Source: G963665925 sp050596425 (GTDB lineage Bacteria; Bacillota; Clostridia; Peptostreptococcales; Acidaminobacteraceae). From it: a stretch of 64,000 nucleotides of DNA. A model generated the notes under the pieces. The model was not told the origin of the DNA and made no database searches. It saw only the letters and a list, made by a program, of their open reading frames with translations. Where the stretch lies: assembly GCF_050596425.1 (NCBI RefSeq), contig NZ_CP192292.1, positions 1,488,001 through 1,552,000 of the forward strand. The letters are read 5' to 3'. Below, piece after piece: positions 16,124-27,500 of the stretch. Within the stretch, counting starts at the first letter, position 1; every line of letters begins with the position of its first letter. A program made the position numbers and the translations under genes.

Positions 16124-16152
16124 TTGACACAAGTGGTTCGATGTGATAGTAT
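16124..16152 (+). promoter_or_regulatory. Promoter of the GLUG-RHS operon
   Basis: A consensus TTGACA (16124-16129) is spaced 17 bp from TAGTAT (16147-16152), about 70 bp before the GLUG protein start. The stretch from 15987 to 16123 is AT-rich and holds no gene. Confidence 0.6.
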
Positions 16153-16224
16153 TCTCCTCGTGCTTAATTCCATTATACATTATAAGGAAAAATAGAAATT
16201 ATGAGACAATTTACGGAGGAGAAT

Positions 16225-19200
16225 ATGCGGAGGATAATATCATTAATTTTGGTGTGGGTCATGTTAATGACATCATCAATACCAATCTATGCAAGTGCAT
16301 CACAGAATATTGATTTTGAAATGCAAAACATGAGTGGTTTAGAACTGGGAAATGCAGCATCAACGAGTTCTGGTGGTGCAATAATAGTAACAAGTGGTGG
16401 CGCGATTGATTCGGATCTAATTATAGATCCTGAACCGATTCAGGAAGAAGCAGAAGTTGTGCCAGTGCTTGCCGAGGCTAAGATGTTCATGGCTTCTGTG
16501 GATGTTAGTCCTGTAATAACTGGGAGAGGATCAAAAGATGATCCATTTGTTCTTTACACAGCTGAGCACTTGAAAGCAGTGAAAAATGATTTAAGCGCTT
16601 TTTATAAACTTGGAAATGATATTGATCTTTCCAATATCAAAAAATGGGAAAGTCTCAATCCGACAGGATATTTCACTGGTGTCTTTGATGGTGATGGTCA
16701 CAAAATCAAAAATTTAAACGTTGATCAACCGAATGACAGGTATGTGAGTTTGTTTGGACAACTAAAAAGCGCAACAATTAGAAACTTAACACTAGAAAAT
16801 TTCAACATAACATCAATAGGTAGAACGGGTTTTCTAGCTTCAAGAGGAAAGAAAGGGTATGATGGCACACCAATGTTGATTGAGAACTGTCATATCACTG
16901 GAAATTACAATAGTAAAGAGTCGATAGCTGGTTTTATTGGAACAACATATGATACAGAGTTTATAGGATGTAGTTATAAAGGGAAATTAACCACATCATC
17001 TAGAGCTGCAGGTGGACTGTTTACAAGTGGTAAAAATAACATAATTTCAAGATGCTATACGGAAGGATCCATTGAGGGCAACCATATCAATGCGGGAGGA
17101 TTCTTTAACAGCATGTATGGAGGTGAAATTATAGAGTCGTCGAGTTCTATGAGTATTACCGGTGTTAAGGGAGCCATCGGGGGACTTGCTTCATCATTAA
17201 GCGATATGGCTAAAATATCAAATTCATTTTCTATAGGGAATTTAAACTTGTCAGGATCAAAATATGATATAAAAATCGGTGGATTAGTTGCGTTAACGAA
17301 TATAAAGAACAATAAAAAAGTATCAATTGACAAAAGTTATTTTGCCGGTGAAATCGGATCAACTTCAAATGTAGAATACTATCAAAACGGTGGCCTTGTC
17401 GGAGGCACGAAAGGGGCAGATATTAAAAACAGCTATTACGATGTTACTATATCTGGCTATGGTCCTTATGATGCCTATGATAGACCCAAAACCACTGCTG
17501 AAATGAAGAGCAAGGAGACATATGAAAATTGGGATTTCGATAATATTTGGACCATTGATGAGGACTATGGATATCCAAGTCTCAAAAATGTTCCTATGGA
17601 TATGAGTGCGAGTATTCATAAGCCGCTTTTCACAGCAGGGGTAGGATCAGAACAAGATCCTTATATTATTTCAACAGAGGAGCAGTTTTTAAATATCGAG
17701 AAAGCTCGAGATGCACATTTCAGATTGGAATCAGACATTACATTTACAGAACCTTTAGAACAAGGATTATTTGAAAATACATCCTTTAGAGGCGTTCTGG
17801 ATGGAAATAATAAAAAACTGATAAATTTACAAGTTTTAAAAGGGACAAGTTTTAGTGGTCTGTTTATTAAAATCGAAGGTGCTGAGATTAAAGACTTAAC
17901 GTTAGAAAATGTTCATATAACAGGGGCCAATTATGTGGCATCGCTTGTATCAAAGGTTATTGGGAATACTAACACAAGATCTACAATAAGCAACTGTCAT
18001 GTAACTGGTGAAGTTATTGCAAAGACAAGTGTTGGAGGTCTTATACATAATGCTGACTATGTTGATATTAGTGACAGTTCATTTGTTGGAACAATTTCTT
18101 TGGTTCAAGAAGGTGCAACCACCACTGGTGGTGGATTAATATATTCAGGAAACTCGGTAACCATCACTGATTCATTTTCAAATGGAGAAATGATACTCCA
18201 TGGAAATAGCAATAGAGCTGGTGGAATTGGATGGAGTCTAGTTGATACACAAATAAACAGAACATATAGTGCGATTACCTTTGATAGTACAAACTGTGAA
18301 TCAAACATAGATGTATACATAGGTGGTATAGCTGGATCTATGAGTGGCGAATCAAATATACATAATAGCATGTATATAGGTCGTCTAAAGATACCTGAAG
18401 TTGTATCAACAATTGAATTTGGTGGTATTTTAAAGACTGGATCAAAAGACAAAAATGTTCATATCGAGAATAGTTACTCATCATTTGTGATAAACGATGT
18501 AAGGAGTATCGATGATTCTAACATTGATGGAATATGTAATAGTGGTTCGGTTGTAGTGAAATCAAGCTACACAGACACACTACTTTCTGGCATACGCCCT
18601 GAGATTTCACACAACACAGTTCGTTTCACACAAGAAATGGCTAGGAAAGACAATTACACAGATTGGGATTTCGAGAACGTGTGGAGTATTGATGAAGGGA
18701 GCTCGTATCCATACTTAAAAACACTCGATAAACCGGAAGAAGTCCTTATTAATGAAGAAATTGCTATAGATGGATTTGGTACAGAAAATGATCCTTTCAT
18801 CATTGAGACCAAAGAGCAATTAAGATGTCTTGAGCTACATCCTGAATCTTATTTTGTCTTGGCTTCTGATCTAACTTTTGAAGCGGGGGAAAAGTTTGAT
18901 GGGCTTTGTGAGAAAGTGCCTTTTACTGGTGTCTTTGATGGACAAGACCACATTATTTCAAATATAACAATAAGTCAGCCAACTGAAAATAATATAGGTT
19001 TTTTCAATAACTTATCAGGAGGCATTATTAAAAATCTTAATTTACATAATGTAAACATTAAGGGCAGAATGCGAGTTGAAGGTATTGTCGGGTCGGTAAA
19101 CTCAAAAGAGTCGAGTCTGACTTCAATTTCAAACTGCCACGTTACAGGTATCGTTGAAGCGCAGTATCTTCCAGGAGGTATTGTCGGTGGGGCGTTAACC

Positions 19201-22200
19201 AATACTGATATAAACAATTCCAGCTATGATGGAAATATAATTGGAACAAAAGCCAGTTATGTTGGTGGTATTGCCGGAGAAATTAGAAAAGGACAGATTG
19301 TAAATTCTTATTCAGCAGGTGAAATCTTACTAAGTGAACAAACCGCTGGTGGATTAGTTGGTTATTTAGGTGAGGGTAAGGTTGAAAAGTCCTACAATAC
19401 AGCCGAGCTAAAAACGGAAACAAGAAACAGGCTGGATGATGTCTTTATAGGTGGTCTAGTAGGACGCTTAGGAACAAGAGGGCAAATTATTAATAGTTTC
19501 AACCAAGGTGATATAAGTGTATCAAGCAACTTGGTAAACCCTCAAATAGGTGGATTGGTGGGGATTTCAGTAGGAAGTTCGTCACATACAGCAGTAATGA
19601 ATTCATATGCAAACTGCAATGTGGAATCAAAGTCAAGCAGTGCAAAAGTGGGCGGTTTAGTTGGTGACACCACAAGCGCCGAGTTAACAAATAGTTATTA
19701 CAATAACTCTTTGTCGGGATATGGTACGAGTCCTTATTCTGAAATGGGACGATCATCTAACGCTATGAAAGAAACTGCCACATATATAAATTGGAATTTT
19801 AATGATGTATGGCAAATTGATGGTGGAGCATTTCCAACACTAAGAAGCATGAAGAAACCAAGTATGGGAAGACTAGATCCTCCTAGCAATATAACGGTTT
19901 CTGAGATAATGCCAGATAGTGTGAAGATTTCATGGACGAATATGGATGATGTGAACACATATTCGATTTATATTGGTAATTCTAAATATGCATCAAATCA
20001 AAATTTTATTCAGATAAATGATCTGGAACCAGGAAAAAAGTATTCTTATAAAGTTGCTGGTGTCAGAGAAGGATATGACTCAGTGTTTTCTAGTGAAGCG
20101 GAGTTCACAACAACGGCCGTGACGGAAGATGGTCCAATTAATTTAAAAGCAGCACAAAAAAATAATAAGATTTATTTGACTTGGAATGCACTAAGTGGTT
20201 TTAACGAGTATCAAGTTAAGGTCAATAATCAGATACTAAAGGTTTCCAGTACTGAGTTTGTACATGAAAATCCTGAAGAACAAGAACATGTGTATGAAGT
20301 TAGAGGTCTAAAGACAAGCGGATGGACAAGGTGGTCAGATGCACTCAGATATTCATACTTAGCTGAAGAATTGCCAAGTGGCTCGGGAACTATAGAAGAC
20401 CCTTATATTATAAGCAAGTCTGATGACTTGATATACGTAAATGAGGACCTAGCTGCGCATTATGCACTTGGTGCAAATATCAATCTCAATGGTATTGAAT
20501 GGACTGCGATCGGAACAAAGGACGCACCCTTTACAGGGTCTTTTGATGGGCGCAATAAAACGATAAGTGGTATGGGGGAAAATAGTACAAAACCCACATC
20601 ACTATTTGGTTATGTTAAGAAGGGGAGAATTGAAAATCTAATAATAAAAAACAGCCAAACTGAAAAAAGTATGATTGTTCAGAGTCTAACTGATAATTCA
20701 ACTATTGAGAATTGTATGGCTGATGGGACTAACACCATAAATACTTCATGGGATGCAGGTGGTTTGGTTGACCAAATGATCAACTCTGATATGGTGTCTT
20801 GTTCTTCCGGAGTGCATATAATCTCCACTAATATAAATGGTGACATTGGTGGATTGGTCAGTAATGCAAAAAACAGTCATTTGAAGAAATCATGGTCAAC
20901 TGCTGAAATAGCAGGACCAGGTAATATTGGTGGATTGATTGGCTATGCTGACAATGCCAGAATAGATGAAGTCTACTTCGATGGATGGATTAATGGAAGT
21001 GGTATTTTGAGTGGTCTTATTGGAAAATATTCAGCCACAAACTATATTAATGATTTTGCGGTTTATGGATCAATTTCTAAGGATGCATCCTCTGATACAC
21101 AAACAGCCCAATATGCTATCGGTAGGACAAGCGACTATAATGATCCCAATTTAGTTCTTAAAAGAGGCGCGGTTTCTGTAAACTTTGAAGAGGGTCTAAA
21201 TCCAATCATTGTGACAGCTGACCACTCAAGTCAAAATGTTTATATGGATGCAGAGAGAATGGAGAATTACAAAATTTATAGTGGCAATGAAATGATACCA
21301 TTTGCTGTTAATGCGTTTAGTAATCCAGAAAGAATTTCTGGTTTAGGGGAAAAGTGGACAGTTAGTGATAATAGCATGCCGTATATAAGCCAGTTAGAAA
21401 AACCAGAATCAGCAGACTTAAGTGATTATGTATCGATGTATGGTGGTTCAGGAACTTCTAATGACCCATATATCATTGATAACGTTAAAGGGTTTATGAA
21501 CATTGGTACCGACCCTGAAGCCTATTTTAAACTTGTTAGTGATATAGATTTTGGCAACCAAGTGATTTCGCCAATTGTTGTGAAATCAACTATAAGTGGC
21601 ACGGTCGAATCAAGACTAGCAATGAATCTTGATGGCAATAACCATGTCATAAAGAATATAAAAGTCGAAAGTGATAGATCTAATACAGGACTTTTCAGTA
21701 ACTTAGAAGGGGCCGTGATTAAAAATCTTGAAATTGAGAATCTCAAGGTGCGTGGACAAGTCAATACAGGCGGTGTAGCAGGTTTTACAAAAGATACTAC
21801 ATTAGAGAATATAAAAATTAAAGGCAAGTCTGAAGTTGTTGGAGTTCAAAGAGTTGGTGGCGTTGTAGGCTATGGAGATGCAAGTCTGAAAAACATTAGT
21901 GTTTCTGGGACAATCAAAGGCAATAACTGCGTTGGCGGTCTAGTGGGTCGTGGACATGGTGTATTTAAGAATATTGAAGTGGATACATCAGTTATAGGAC
22001 AAGGAAGTGAAAGTGGTGGCTTTGCTGGTAAAATCCGAGATTCAGTTATTGAAGATGTTCAAGTGACTGGCTCGGTTACAGGATATGCCACAGTCGGTGG
22101 TTTTACAGGATTTGCTGATAAGGGATTAGATATCAAGAATATAGGCGTGTATTCAAGTGTTTCTATCAATGCACCAGAAGGTTATGAAGCGCTTACATCT

Positions 22201-24474
22201 ACTTCAAACTATTCTGGACCGATTATCATAACGACACAGTCTAAAAACTCATATTTGGCTTCTCCAATTTGGGCGATTAAAGTTGATGGTATTAAATGTG
22301 ATTCAGCAGTTGTTGTTGCAGATATTACAGGATCTAACTACGTCTTATCCGGTTTAACACTAGAAAGTGGAAACATCTATTTTGATGTAGAACGTCTTGG
22401 CTATGAACCGAGATATAGAGATAACTTAAGCCAAATGTTTGTAACCACTGAAATGCAGAACAATGACATATTTTCCGGTTTAGACACATCTAAATGGGCT
22501 CTTGGAAACGAATCGGAGTATCCATATTTAAAGGCTTTTAATAAACCTCAAATGGTTGATTATGGAGAACATGAATCCTTTAATTCGGGCGATGGTTCAG
22601 AAGCGTCGCCATATACCATTGCAAGTGTAGAAGAGTTTAATAATATTCGATACAAACCAGATAAGAACTTTGAAATCATGGCAGATCTGGATTTAGAAGG
22701 TATTTCTTGGGATCCGATTTGTCATTCTGGTATTGATTTCACAGGGAAACTAGATGGTAAGGGTCATGTCATAAGCAATTTAAAAATTAATAGTCCAAGG
22801 GAAAATACATTAAACTACGGCTTGTTTGCTTCATTAGACAATGCCGAAGTGACAAACTTATCCCTGAAAAATGCCAATATCATGTTTGAGGATTCCTTGA
22901 ATATAAAAAATGTCGGTACACTTTCAGGAAGTGCAAAAGACTCGTTTATAAAAGGAATAAAGATTTATGGTCAATCAAGTGTGAAGGGGAAAAATCGAGT
23001 TGGCGGATTAATCGGAAACACTTATGGTGACAATATGCTGATTAGTGACACGCATTTATTATGTGATGTAGAAGGTATGACCCATGTCGGTGGACTTGTC
23101 GGCTTAATGACACGCGGTAGCATAACAAAAACTTCGTATAATGGCACCGTTAATGGCGGAGAGTATACAGGCGGATTCGTAGGCTATTCAGATATGAATT
23201 GTGCATTCTCAGACATGCAGACATTTGGAAATATTGTAAGTGATAGTACATCGGGAACCTTATTCGGTAGAATGGGTCACACTTTAAATGGAGATGCTTC
23301 GACACTAAATAGAATTATAGATACTTCAAGTGGAAGAAGTGAATCGGTTTCAATTATTGCACCTAATGTTGTTGCAAAGAATGTTAGTGATGTATACGCT
23401 CTTAAGTTGTCAGAGTCGGATGACTCAAAATATAGTAAAAACTATGAAGCATTATCAGAGCCAACTCTGTACAGTTCTTGGAATATGACTGAGATATGGT
23501 CAAAAGAAACAAGCAAAATACCTATGCTCAAGAATGGATTACATCCTATTTGGCCGCCTAGTGACTTAAAGATAATCGCTTTTCTAGATGATCATTTAAA
23601 GTTATCGTGGAGCCCTGTTGAAAACACATCAAAATATGAGGTGAGAATAAAGGGCATTGATGAAACTATGTATGTAACAGAGACAGAGGCTGAGGTTATA
23701 TCTCCTGAAATAGGTGGCACATTAATATACGAGGTAAGAGCCTATACAGAAGAGGGGATTTCAAATTGGTCTAAAGAAATCAGTTATACAAGAGCTGCCG
23801 GTGTCCCTGTGAACATAAATATTGCTAAAGCTCAAAAAAATGCACTTGTTACATGGGATGCGGTTGAAAGTTGTGATTTCTATATTGTAGAAATCAACGG
23901 TGTTAGAAAGGGCATAACGTACACCCCTTCCTACACGATTTCAGACATCCAAAAAGATTCGCCATATATCGTTAGAGTAAAGACTCAGAAAAATGGCGTA
24001 GAAAGTTACTGGAGTCGACCAAAGTCCTGGATAGAGTTTAGTGAGTCCTTTAGCGGTCTTTGGCTAAAGCTAAATGACATGTACTATGACACAAATGGAA
24101 CAGCATCTTATTGTATTGACGTCATAGGACATAATTTAAAGGATATGTATTCGAACTTCTATTCTATAGATTACTCGGAAGTGGATTATGGGATTAAGGA
24201 AGACTCTGTTATAAACCATACAAGTCAAGTTTTTGAGTATAGTGAAATGGAAGTAGACGATGAAAATGGTTTTGTTCAACTACTGGCCTCTCAATTGAGA
24301 GACTCTGCTGAAAACAGTGGAGACTATAAATTGCTTACAATGGAGTTTGAGGCTAAAACCAAGGAAGCGGCAGAATTAATACTAAAAGCTATCCAGCATT
24401 CGAACAAAGAGCTTGAGTTAGATGAAGACCTAACAAACATAACTACAATTTTGAGACCCTTATCACAAGAATAA
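16225..24474 (+). CDS. Giant secreted GLUG-repeat / fibronectin III surface protein with cohesin-like C-terminus
   Basis: I start at ATG 16225, which has GGAGGAG upstream and gives a clean signal peptide (MRRIISLILVWVMLMTSSIPIYASA); an ATG at 16201 lacks these. The 2,749 residues contain six homologous modules of about 330-370 residues. Each opens with GxGTxxDPYII and FDGxxHxIxNL, is filled with GLUG-type IGGLVG turns, and closes with a W-x-ID-x-YPxLK motif. Pairs of FN3-like domains follow module 3 (about 1217-1382) and module 6 (about 2443-2607). Residues 2608-2749 look cohesin-like (ENGFVQLLASQL, LLTMEFEAK). Adhesin or surface scaffold is the best guess. No LPxTG or SLH anchor is seen. Confidence 0.82.
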   Translation: MRRIISLILVWVMLMTSSIPIYASASQNIDFEMQNMSGLELGNAASTSSGGAIIVTSGGAIDSDLIIDPEPIQEEAEVVPVLAEAKMFMASVDVSPVITGRGSKDDPFVLYTAEHLKAVKNDLSAFYKLGNDIDLSNIKKWESLNPTGYFTGVFDGDGHKIKNLNVDQPNDRYVSLFGQLKSATIRNLTLENFNITSIGRTGFLASRGKKGYDGTPMLIENCHITGNYNSKESIAGFIGTTYDTEFIGCSYKGKLTTSSRAAGGLFTSGKNNIISRCYTEGSIEGNHINAGGFFNSMYGGEIIESSSSMSITGVKGAIGGLASSLSDMAKISNSFSIGNLNLSGSKYDIKIGGLVALTNIKNNKKVSIDKSYFAGEIGSTSNVEYYQNGGLVGGTKGADIKNSYYDVTISGYGPYDAYDRPKTTAEMKSKETYENWDFDNIWTIDEDYGYPSLKNVPMDMSASIHKPLFTAGVGSEQDPYIISTEEQFLNIEKARDAHFRLESDITFTEPLEQGLFENTSFRGVLDGNNKKLINLQVLKGTSFSGLFIKIEGAEIKDLTLENVHITGANYVASLVSKVIGNTNTRSTISNCHVTGEVIAKTSVGGLIHNADYVDISDSSFVGTISLVQEGATTTGGGLIYSGNSVTITDSFSNGEMILHGNSNRAGGIGWSLVDTQINRTYSAITFDSTNCESNIDVYIGGIAGSMSGESNIHNSMYIGRLKIPEVVSTIEFGGILKTGSKDKNVHIENSYSSFVINDVRSIDDSNIDGICNSGSVVVKSSYTDTLLSGIRPEISHNTVRFTQEMARKDNYTDWDFENVWSIDEGSSYPYLKTLDKPEEVLINEEIAIDGFGTENDPFIIETKEQLRCLELHPESYFVLASDLTFEAGEKFDGLCEKVPFTGVFDGQDHIISNITISQPTENNIGFFNNLSGGIIKNLNLHNVNIKGRMRVEGIVGSVNSKESSLTSISNCHVTGIVEAQYLPGGIVGGALTNTDINNSSYDGNIIGTKASYVGGIAGEIRKGQIVNSYSAGEILLSEQTAGGLVGYLGEGKVEKSYNTAELKTETRNRLDDVFIGGLVGRLGTRGQIINSFNQGDISVSSNLVNPQIGGLVGISVGSSSHTAVMNSYANCNVESKSSSAKVGGLVGDTTSAELTNSYYNNSLSGYGTSPYSEMGRSSNAMKETATYINWNFNDVWQIDGGAFPTLRSMKKPSMGRLDPPSNITVSEIMPDSVKISWTNMDDVNTYSIYIGNSKYASNQNFIQINDLEPGKKYSYKVAGVREGYDSVFSSEAEFTTTAVTEDGPINLKAAQKNNKIYLTWNALSGFNEYQVKVNNQILKVSSTEFVHENPEEQEHVYEVRGLKTSGWTRWSDALRYSYLAEELPSGSGTIEDPYIISKSDDLIYVNEDLAAHYALGANINLNGIEWTAIGTKDAPFTGSFDGRNKTISGMGENSTKPTSLFGYVKKGRIENLIIKNSQTEKSMIVQSLTDNSTIENCMADGTNTINTSWDAGGLVDQMINSDMVSCSSGVHIISTNINGDIGGLVSNAKNSHLKKSWSTAEIAGPGNIGGLIGYADNARIDEVYFDGWINGSGILSGLIGKYSATNYINDFAVYGSISKDASSDTQTAQYAIGRTSDYNDPNLVLKRGAVSVNFEEGLNPIIVTADHSSQNVYMDAERMENYKIYSGNEMIPFAVNAFSNPERISGLGEKWTVSDNSMPYISQLEKPESADLSDYVSMYGGSGTSNDPYIIDNVKGFMNIGTDPEAYFKLVSDIDFGNQVISPIVVKSTISGTVESRLAMNLDGNNHVIKNIKVESDRSNTGLFSNLEGAVIKNLEIENLKVRGQVNTGGVAGFTKDTTLENIKIKGKSEVVGVQRVGGVVGYGDASLKNISVSGTIKGNNCVGGLVGRGHGVFKNIEVDTSVIGQGSESGGFAGKIRDSVIEDVQVTGSVTGYATVGGFTGFADKGLDIKNIGVYSSVSINAPEGYEALTSTSNYSGPIIITTQSKNSYLASPIWAIKVDGIKCDSAVVVADITGSNYVLSGLTLESGNIYFDVERLGYEPRYRDNLSQMFVTTEMQNNDIFSGLDTSKWALGNESEYPYLKAFNKPQMVDYGEHESFNSGDGSEASPYTIASVEEFNNIRYKPDKNFEIMADLDLEGISWDPICHSGIDFTGKLDGKGHVISNLKINSPRENTLNYGLFASLDNAEVTNLSLKNANIMFEDSLNIKNVGTLSGSAKDSFIKGIKIYGQSSVKGKNRVGGLIGNTYGDNMLISDTHLLCDVEGMTHVGGLVGLMTRGSITKTSYNGTVNGGEYTGGFVGYSDMNCAFSDMQTFGNIVSDSTSGTLFGRMGHTLNGDASTLNRIIDTSSGRSESVSIIAPNVVAKNVSDVYALKLSESDDSKYSKNYEALSEPTLYSSWNMTEIWSKETSKIPMLKNGLHPIWPPSDLKIIAFLDDHLKLSWSPVENTSKYEVRIKGIDETMYVTETEAEVISPEIGGTLIYEVRAYTEEGISNWSKEISYTRAAGVPVNINIAKAQKNALVTWDAVESCDFYIVEINGVRKGITYTPSYTISDIQKDSPYIVRVKTQKNGVESYWSRPKSWIEFSESFSGLWLKLNDMYYDTNGTASYCIDVIGHNLKDMYSNFYSIDYSEVDYGIKEDSVINHTSQVFEYSEMEVDDENGFVQLLASQLRDSAENSGDYKLLTMEFEAKTKEAAELILKAIQHSNKELELDEDLTNITTILRPLSQE

Positions 24475-24480
24475 TTATTG

Positions 24481-24506
24481 TCTAGGAGGGCTTTTGCCCT
24501 CCTAGA
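24481..24506 (+). promoter_or_regulatory. Perfect intercistronic hairpin between the GLUG and RHS genes
   Basis: TCTAGGAGGGC, a TTTT loop and GCCCTCCTAGA form an 11-bp perfect stem. No T-run follows, so it is a poor terminator. The 5' arm itself contains AGGAGGG. It may stabilise the upstream message, tune the ratio of the two proteins or act as a decoy ribosome site. Confidence 0.7.
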
Positions 24507-24525
24507 CTTAATAGGAGAGAATATC

Positions 24526-27500
24526 ATGCTTAAGAAGCATAAAATTATAGAAATGAAAGTATTGTTGTCATTATTTTTAATGATGGTTGTAATAAATCCA
24601 GTCAGTTTTGCTGAAATTCCAGGAGAATATGAAGGCGTCACTGAAACTGGAACACATATTGAAAAACGAGTACGCCCTGCAGGAGAGGATCCTGATTTTC
24701 CGGAATCGTTTGTAGAGGACCATGATAACTTTGTAAAGGAGTTTAGAAAATCGCCAAGTGACCCTACAAAAACTTTTGGACAAGATTATGAGCCACCAAA
24801 ATCAAAAGATATTGAAAAGACATACACTGTACTTGGGGAATACAAAAGTACAAAGACGTATGAAGATGAGGATGGCTATAAAGGTATTTTGAAAATGACA
24901 GGTGAACCCAAGTTGATTGGGACAGGCTCTTTACAGTCACTTGCTAAATGTGAAGTAAAAATAAATCATGTTTATGAAGAAGATACAGACAAGGTGAATA
25001 TATCTAGATGTAGTGTAACGCTTGTTGAACTATCAAAAGATGGTCAAAACATATCAGTAAGTAAGAGAATTATTCATGATGAAACCCTAATAGGTCAAAA
25101 AACCACAGTGCCACAGAGTATCAGAATAAATTCAAATGGAAGTTCAAGGGATTATTCAATTGAGACATACCAAATAGACCATTCAAAGCCCAATGGTAGA
25201 AGTGGAAATGTAGAGACTAAAAACTTTTTGGCTTCGTACTCGTCAAATGATACAGGTGAAGGAAACGTAAATAAGTATGAGGTTGTATATGAGGGAACTG
25301 TAGAGAAACCTGCTACTGGAACCATTATTTGGTTTCAAAATTATGAAACAAAGTTCATCGAAAGTGAAGGTATTGATGCTTCACAAGGAAATGGTAAAAA
25401 CAATATCCATAAAGGTGATCCAGTCAATATAGTGACAGGCTATACATATTTGACGGAAACGGACTTCAGCATACCCGAGATTGGTAGAAAGCTAGAAATA
25501 GAAAGAAATTATAATTCATCTAATAAAGCCATAGGACTATTTGGCCGTGGTTGGACAACTATTTTTGATGCAAAACTTGAAGTGATAAATGAAAACCAAA
25601 TTAAAGTGGCCTATCCATCAGGAATGACAGTGATATTTAATAAGGATGAAGCTGGTATTTTCAGAGCACCACTTTACACCAATGACACCCTTGAAAAAAA
25701 TATTGATACATATACAGTAAATAAAAATGGTGGTTCAAGCGTAACCTATAGCAAGACAGGTAGACTGATTGGTATGTCAGACCGAAATGGGAATAAAACA
25801 ATTTTATCCTATGAAGGCAATAACCGAATCGTTACGGGACCAAGCGGGCAACGTATCACACTAAGCGTGAGTAAGGGGAAGGTTGTGAAAGCGACTGACC
25901 AAGAATCCCGTGAATGGCTCTATGAGTACGATAATGACAATTTGATTTCAGTAACAAATCCTAATAATCAAACCGCACGATTTGAGTATGGCACACATGG
26001 TATGGAAAGGCAGTATGACTTTAGTGGATATCTGTACACAGAAAATAAGTTTGATGAAGCTGGACGAGTGATCTGGCAAAAGGGAACACATGAAAACATC
26101 TTTGAGTTTGAGTATGATCTGTTCTCTCAAACAAGTAAGTTAATTGATCATGAGAAAGGAACCAGTGAAACGTACCATTATAATAAGTTCCTTCAAATCG
26201 AAAAGCATGAGTTTGCAGATGGAACATATGAAACATATGAATACGATAAAAATGGAAATAAGACAAAAATTATACGTAAAGATGGGTCAGTAATTAATCG
26301 TACATTTGATGAAGATGGAAACCTTGTTAGTGAAACTAAACCAGATGGTGTCACACATAGCTATACTTATAACTCTCTTAATCAAATAACCTCACATAAA
26401 GTGAATGATGTCCTAGTCAGTGAACGTGAGTATTCAAGCAATGGTAACTTACTGATTGAACGACAATATTTAGATACAGATAAGTCTATTCAAACCAAAT
26501 ACGAGTATGACGGTAAAGGTCGTTTGATAAAAAGCATCGATCCAGAGGGTCAAACAACAACATTCGCCTATCTTTCAGGACCGAATCCTGTTACGGTGAC
26601 AGATCATGAAAAAAACATGACTGAGCTTGAATACGACAATTTAAATAGACTATCCATTAGAAAAACAATAGATGGTACAACAACATTTGAATATGATGAC
26701 ATGAACAATGTAGTTAAAATTACGGATCCCTCCGGAGATGTAACACGACAGCTTTATAATGAGCAAAATAAAATCAAGAAAAAAATTCTTCCTGAACAAT
26801 ATAATTCGAAAAATGATGATGGTCCTGGATACACCTTTGAATATGATGGAGCCGATCGCCTTGTTAAAACTGTGGATCCAGCTGGAAATGTAAATAAGGT
26901 AGTATTAGACAGTTCAGGACTATTATTAAAAGAGGTTCATCCGAATTTCTATAATGAAGAAAGCAATGATGGCTTAGGGATGGTCTATGAATATGATCAG
27001 AACAACAGATTAGTTAGAATCATACGACCGGATGGTAAAATTTCAAGAGTGAAATATGATTTAAATGGAAATGTTATCAAGTCAATTGGTTTTGAAAACT
27101 ATAATCCCACCACTGATGATGGGCCTGGCATGGTATATGAATACGATAGTCATGATAGACTTTTAAAAATAACAGATGCCAAAGGCGATGTGATTCAGAA
27201 AAACGTTTACGATGCAATGGGATACTTGGTTAAGCAAATTGATGCGACCGGATACAAAACAGCAAGCAATGATATGGATAGAGTTGGAACAGTATTTACA
27301 AGAAATTTAGCAGGTTGGGCGACTGAAGTACGAACACCTATCAGCGGAAGCAAGAGTAATCCGAAGTATCAGGTTAAGCAGATTGAGTACTATAAAACGG
27401 GTCTTAAGAAGATAGAAAGAACAGGTAGAGAAGAAGTTGCAATAGATGGGACACCTAATTCCTGGTTAGAAATTACATACACCTACAACAGTCTAGGCAG

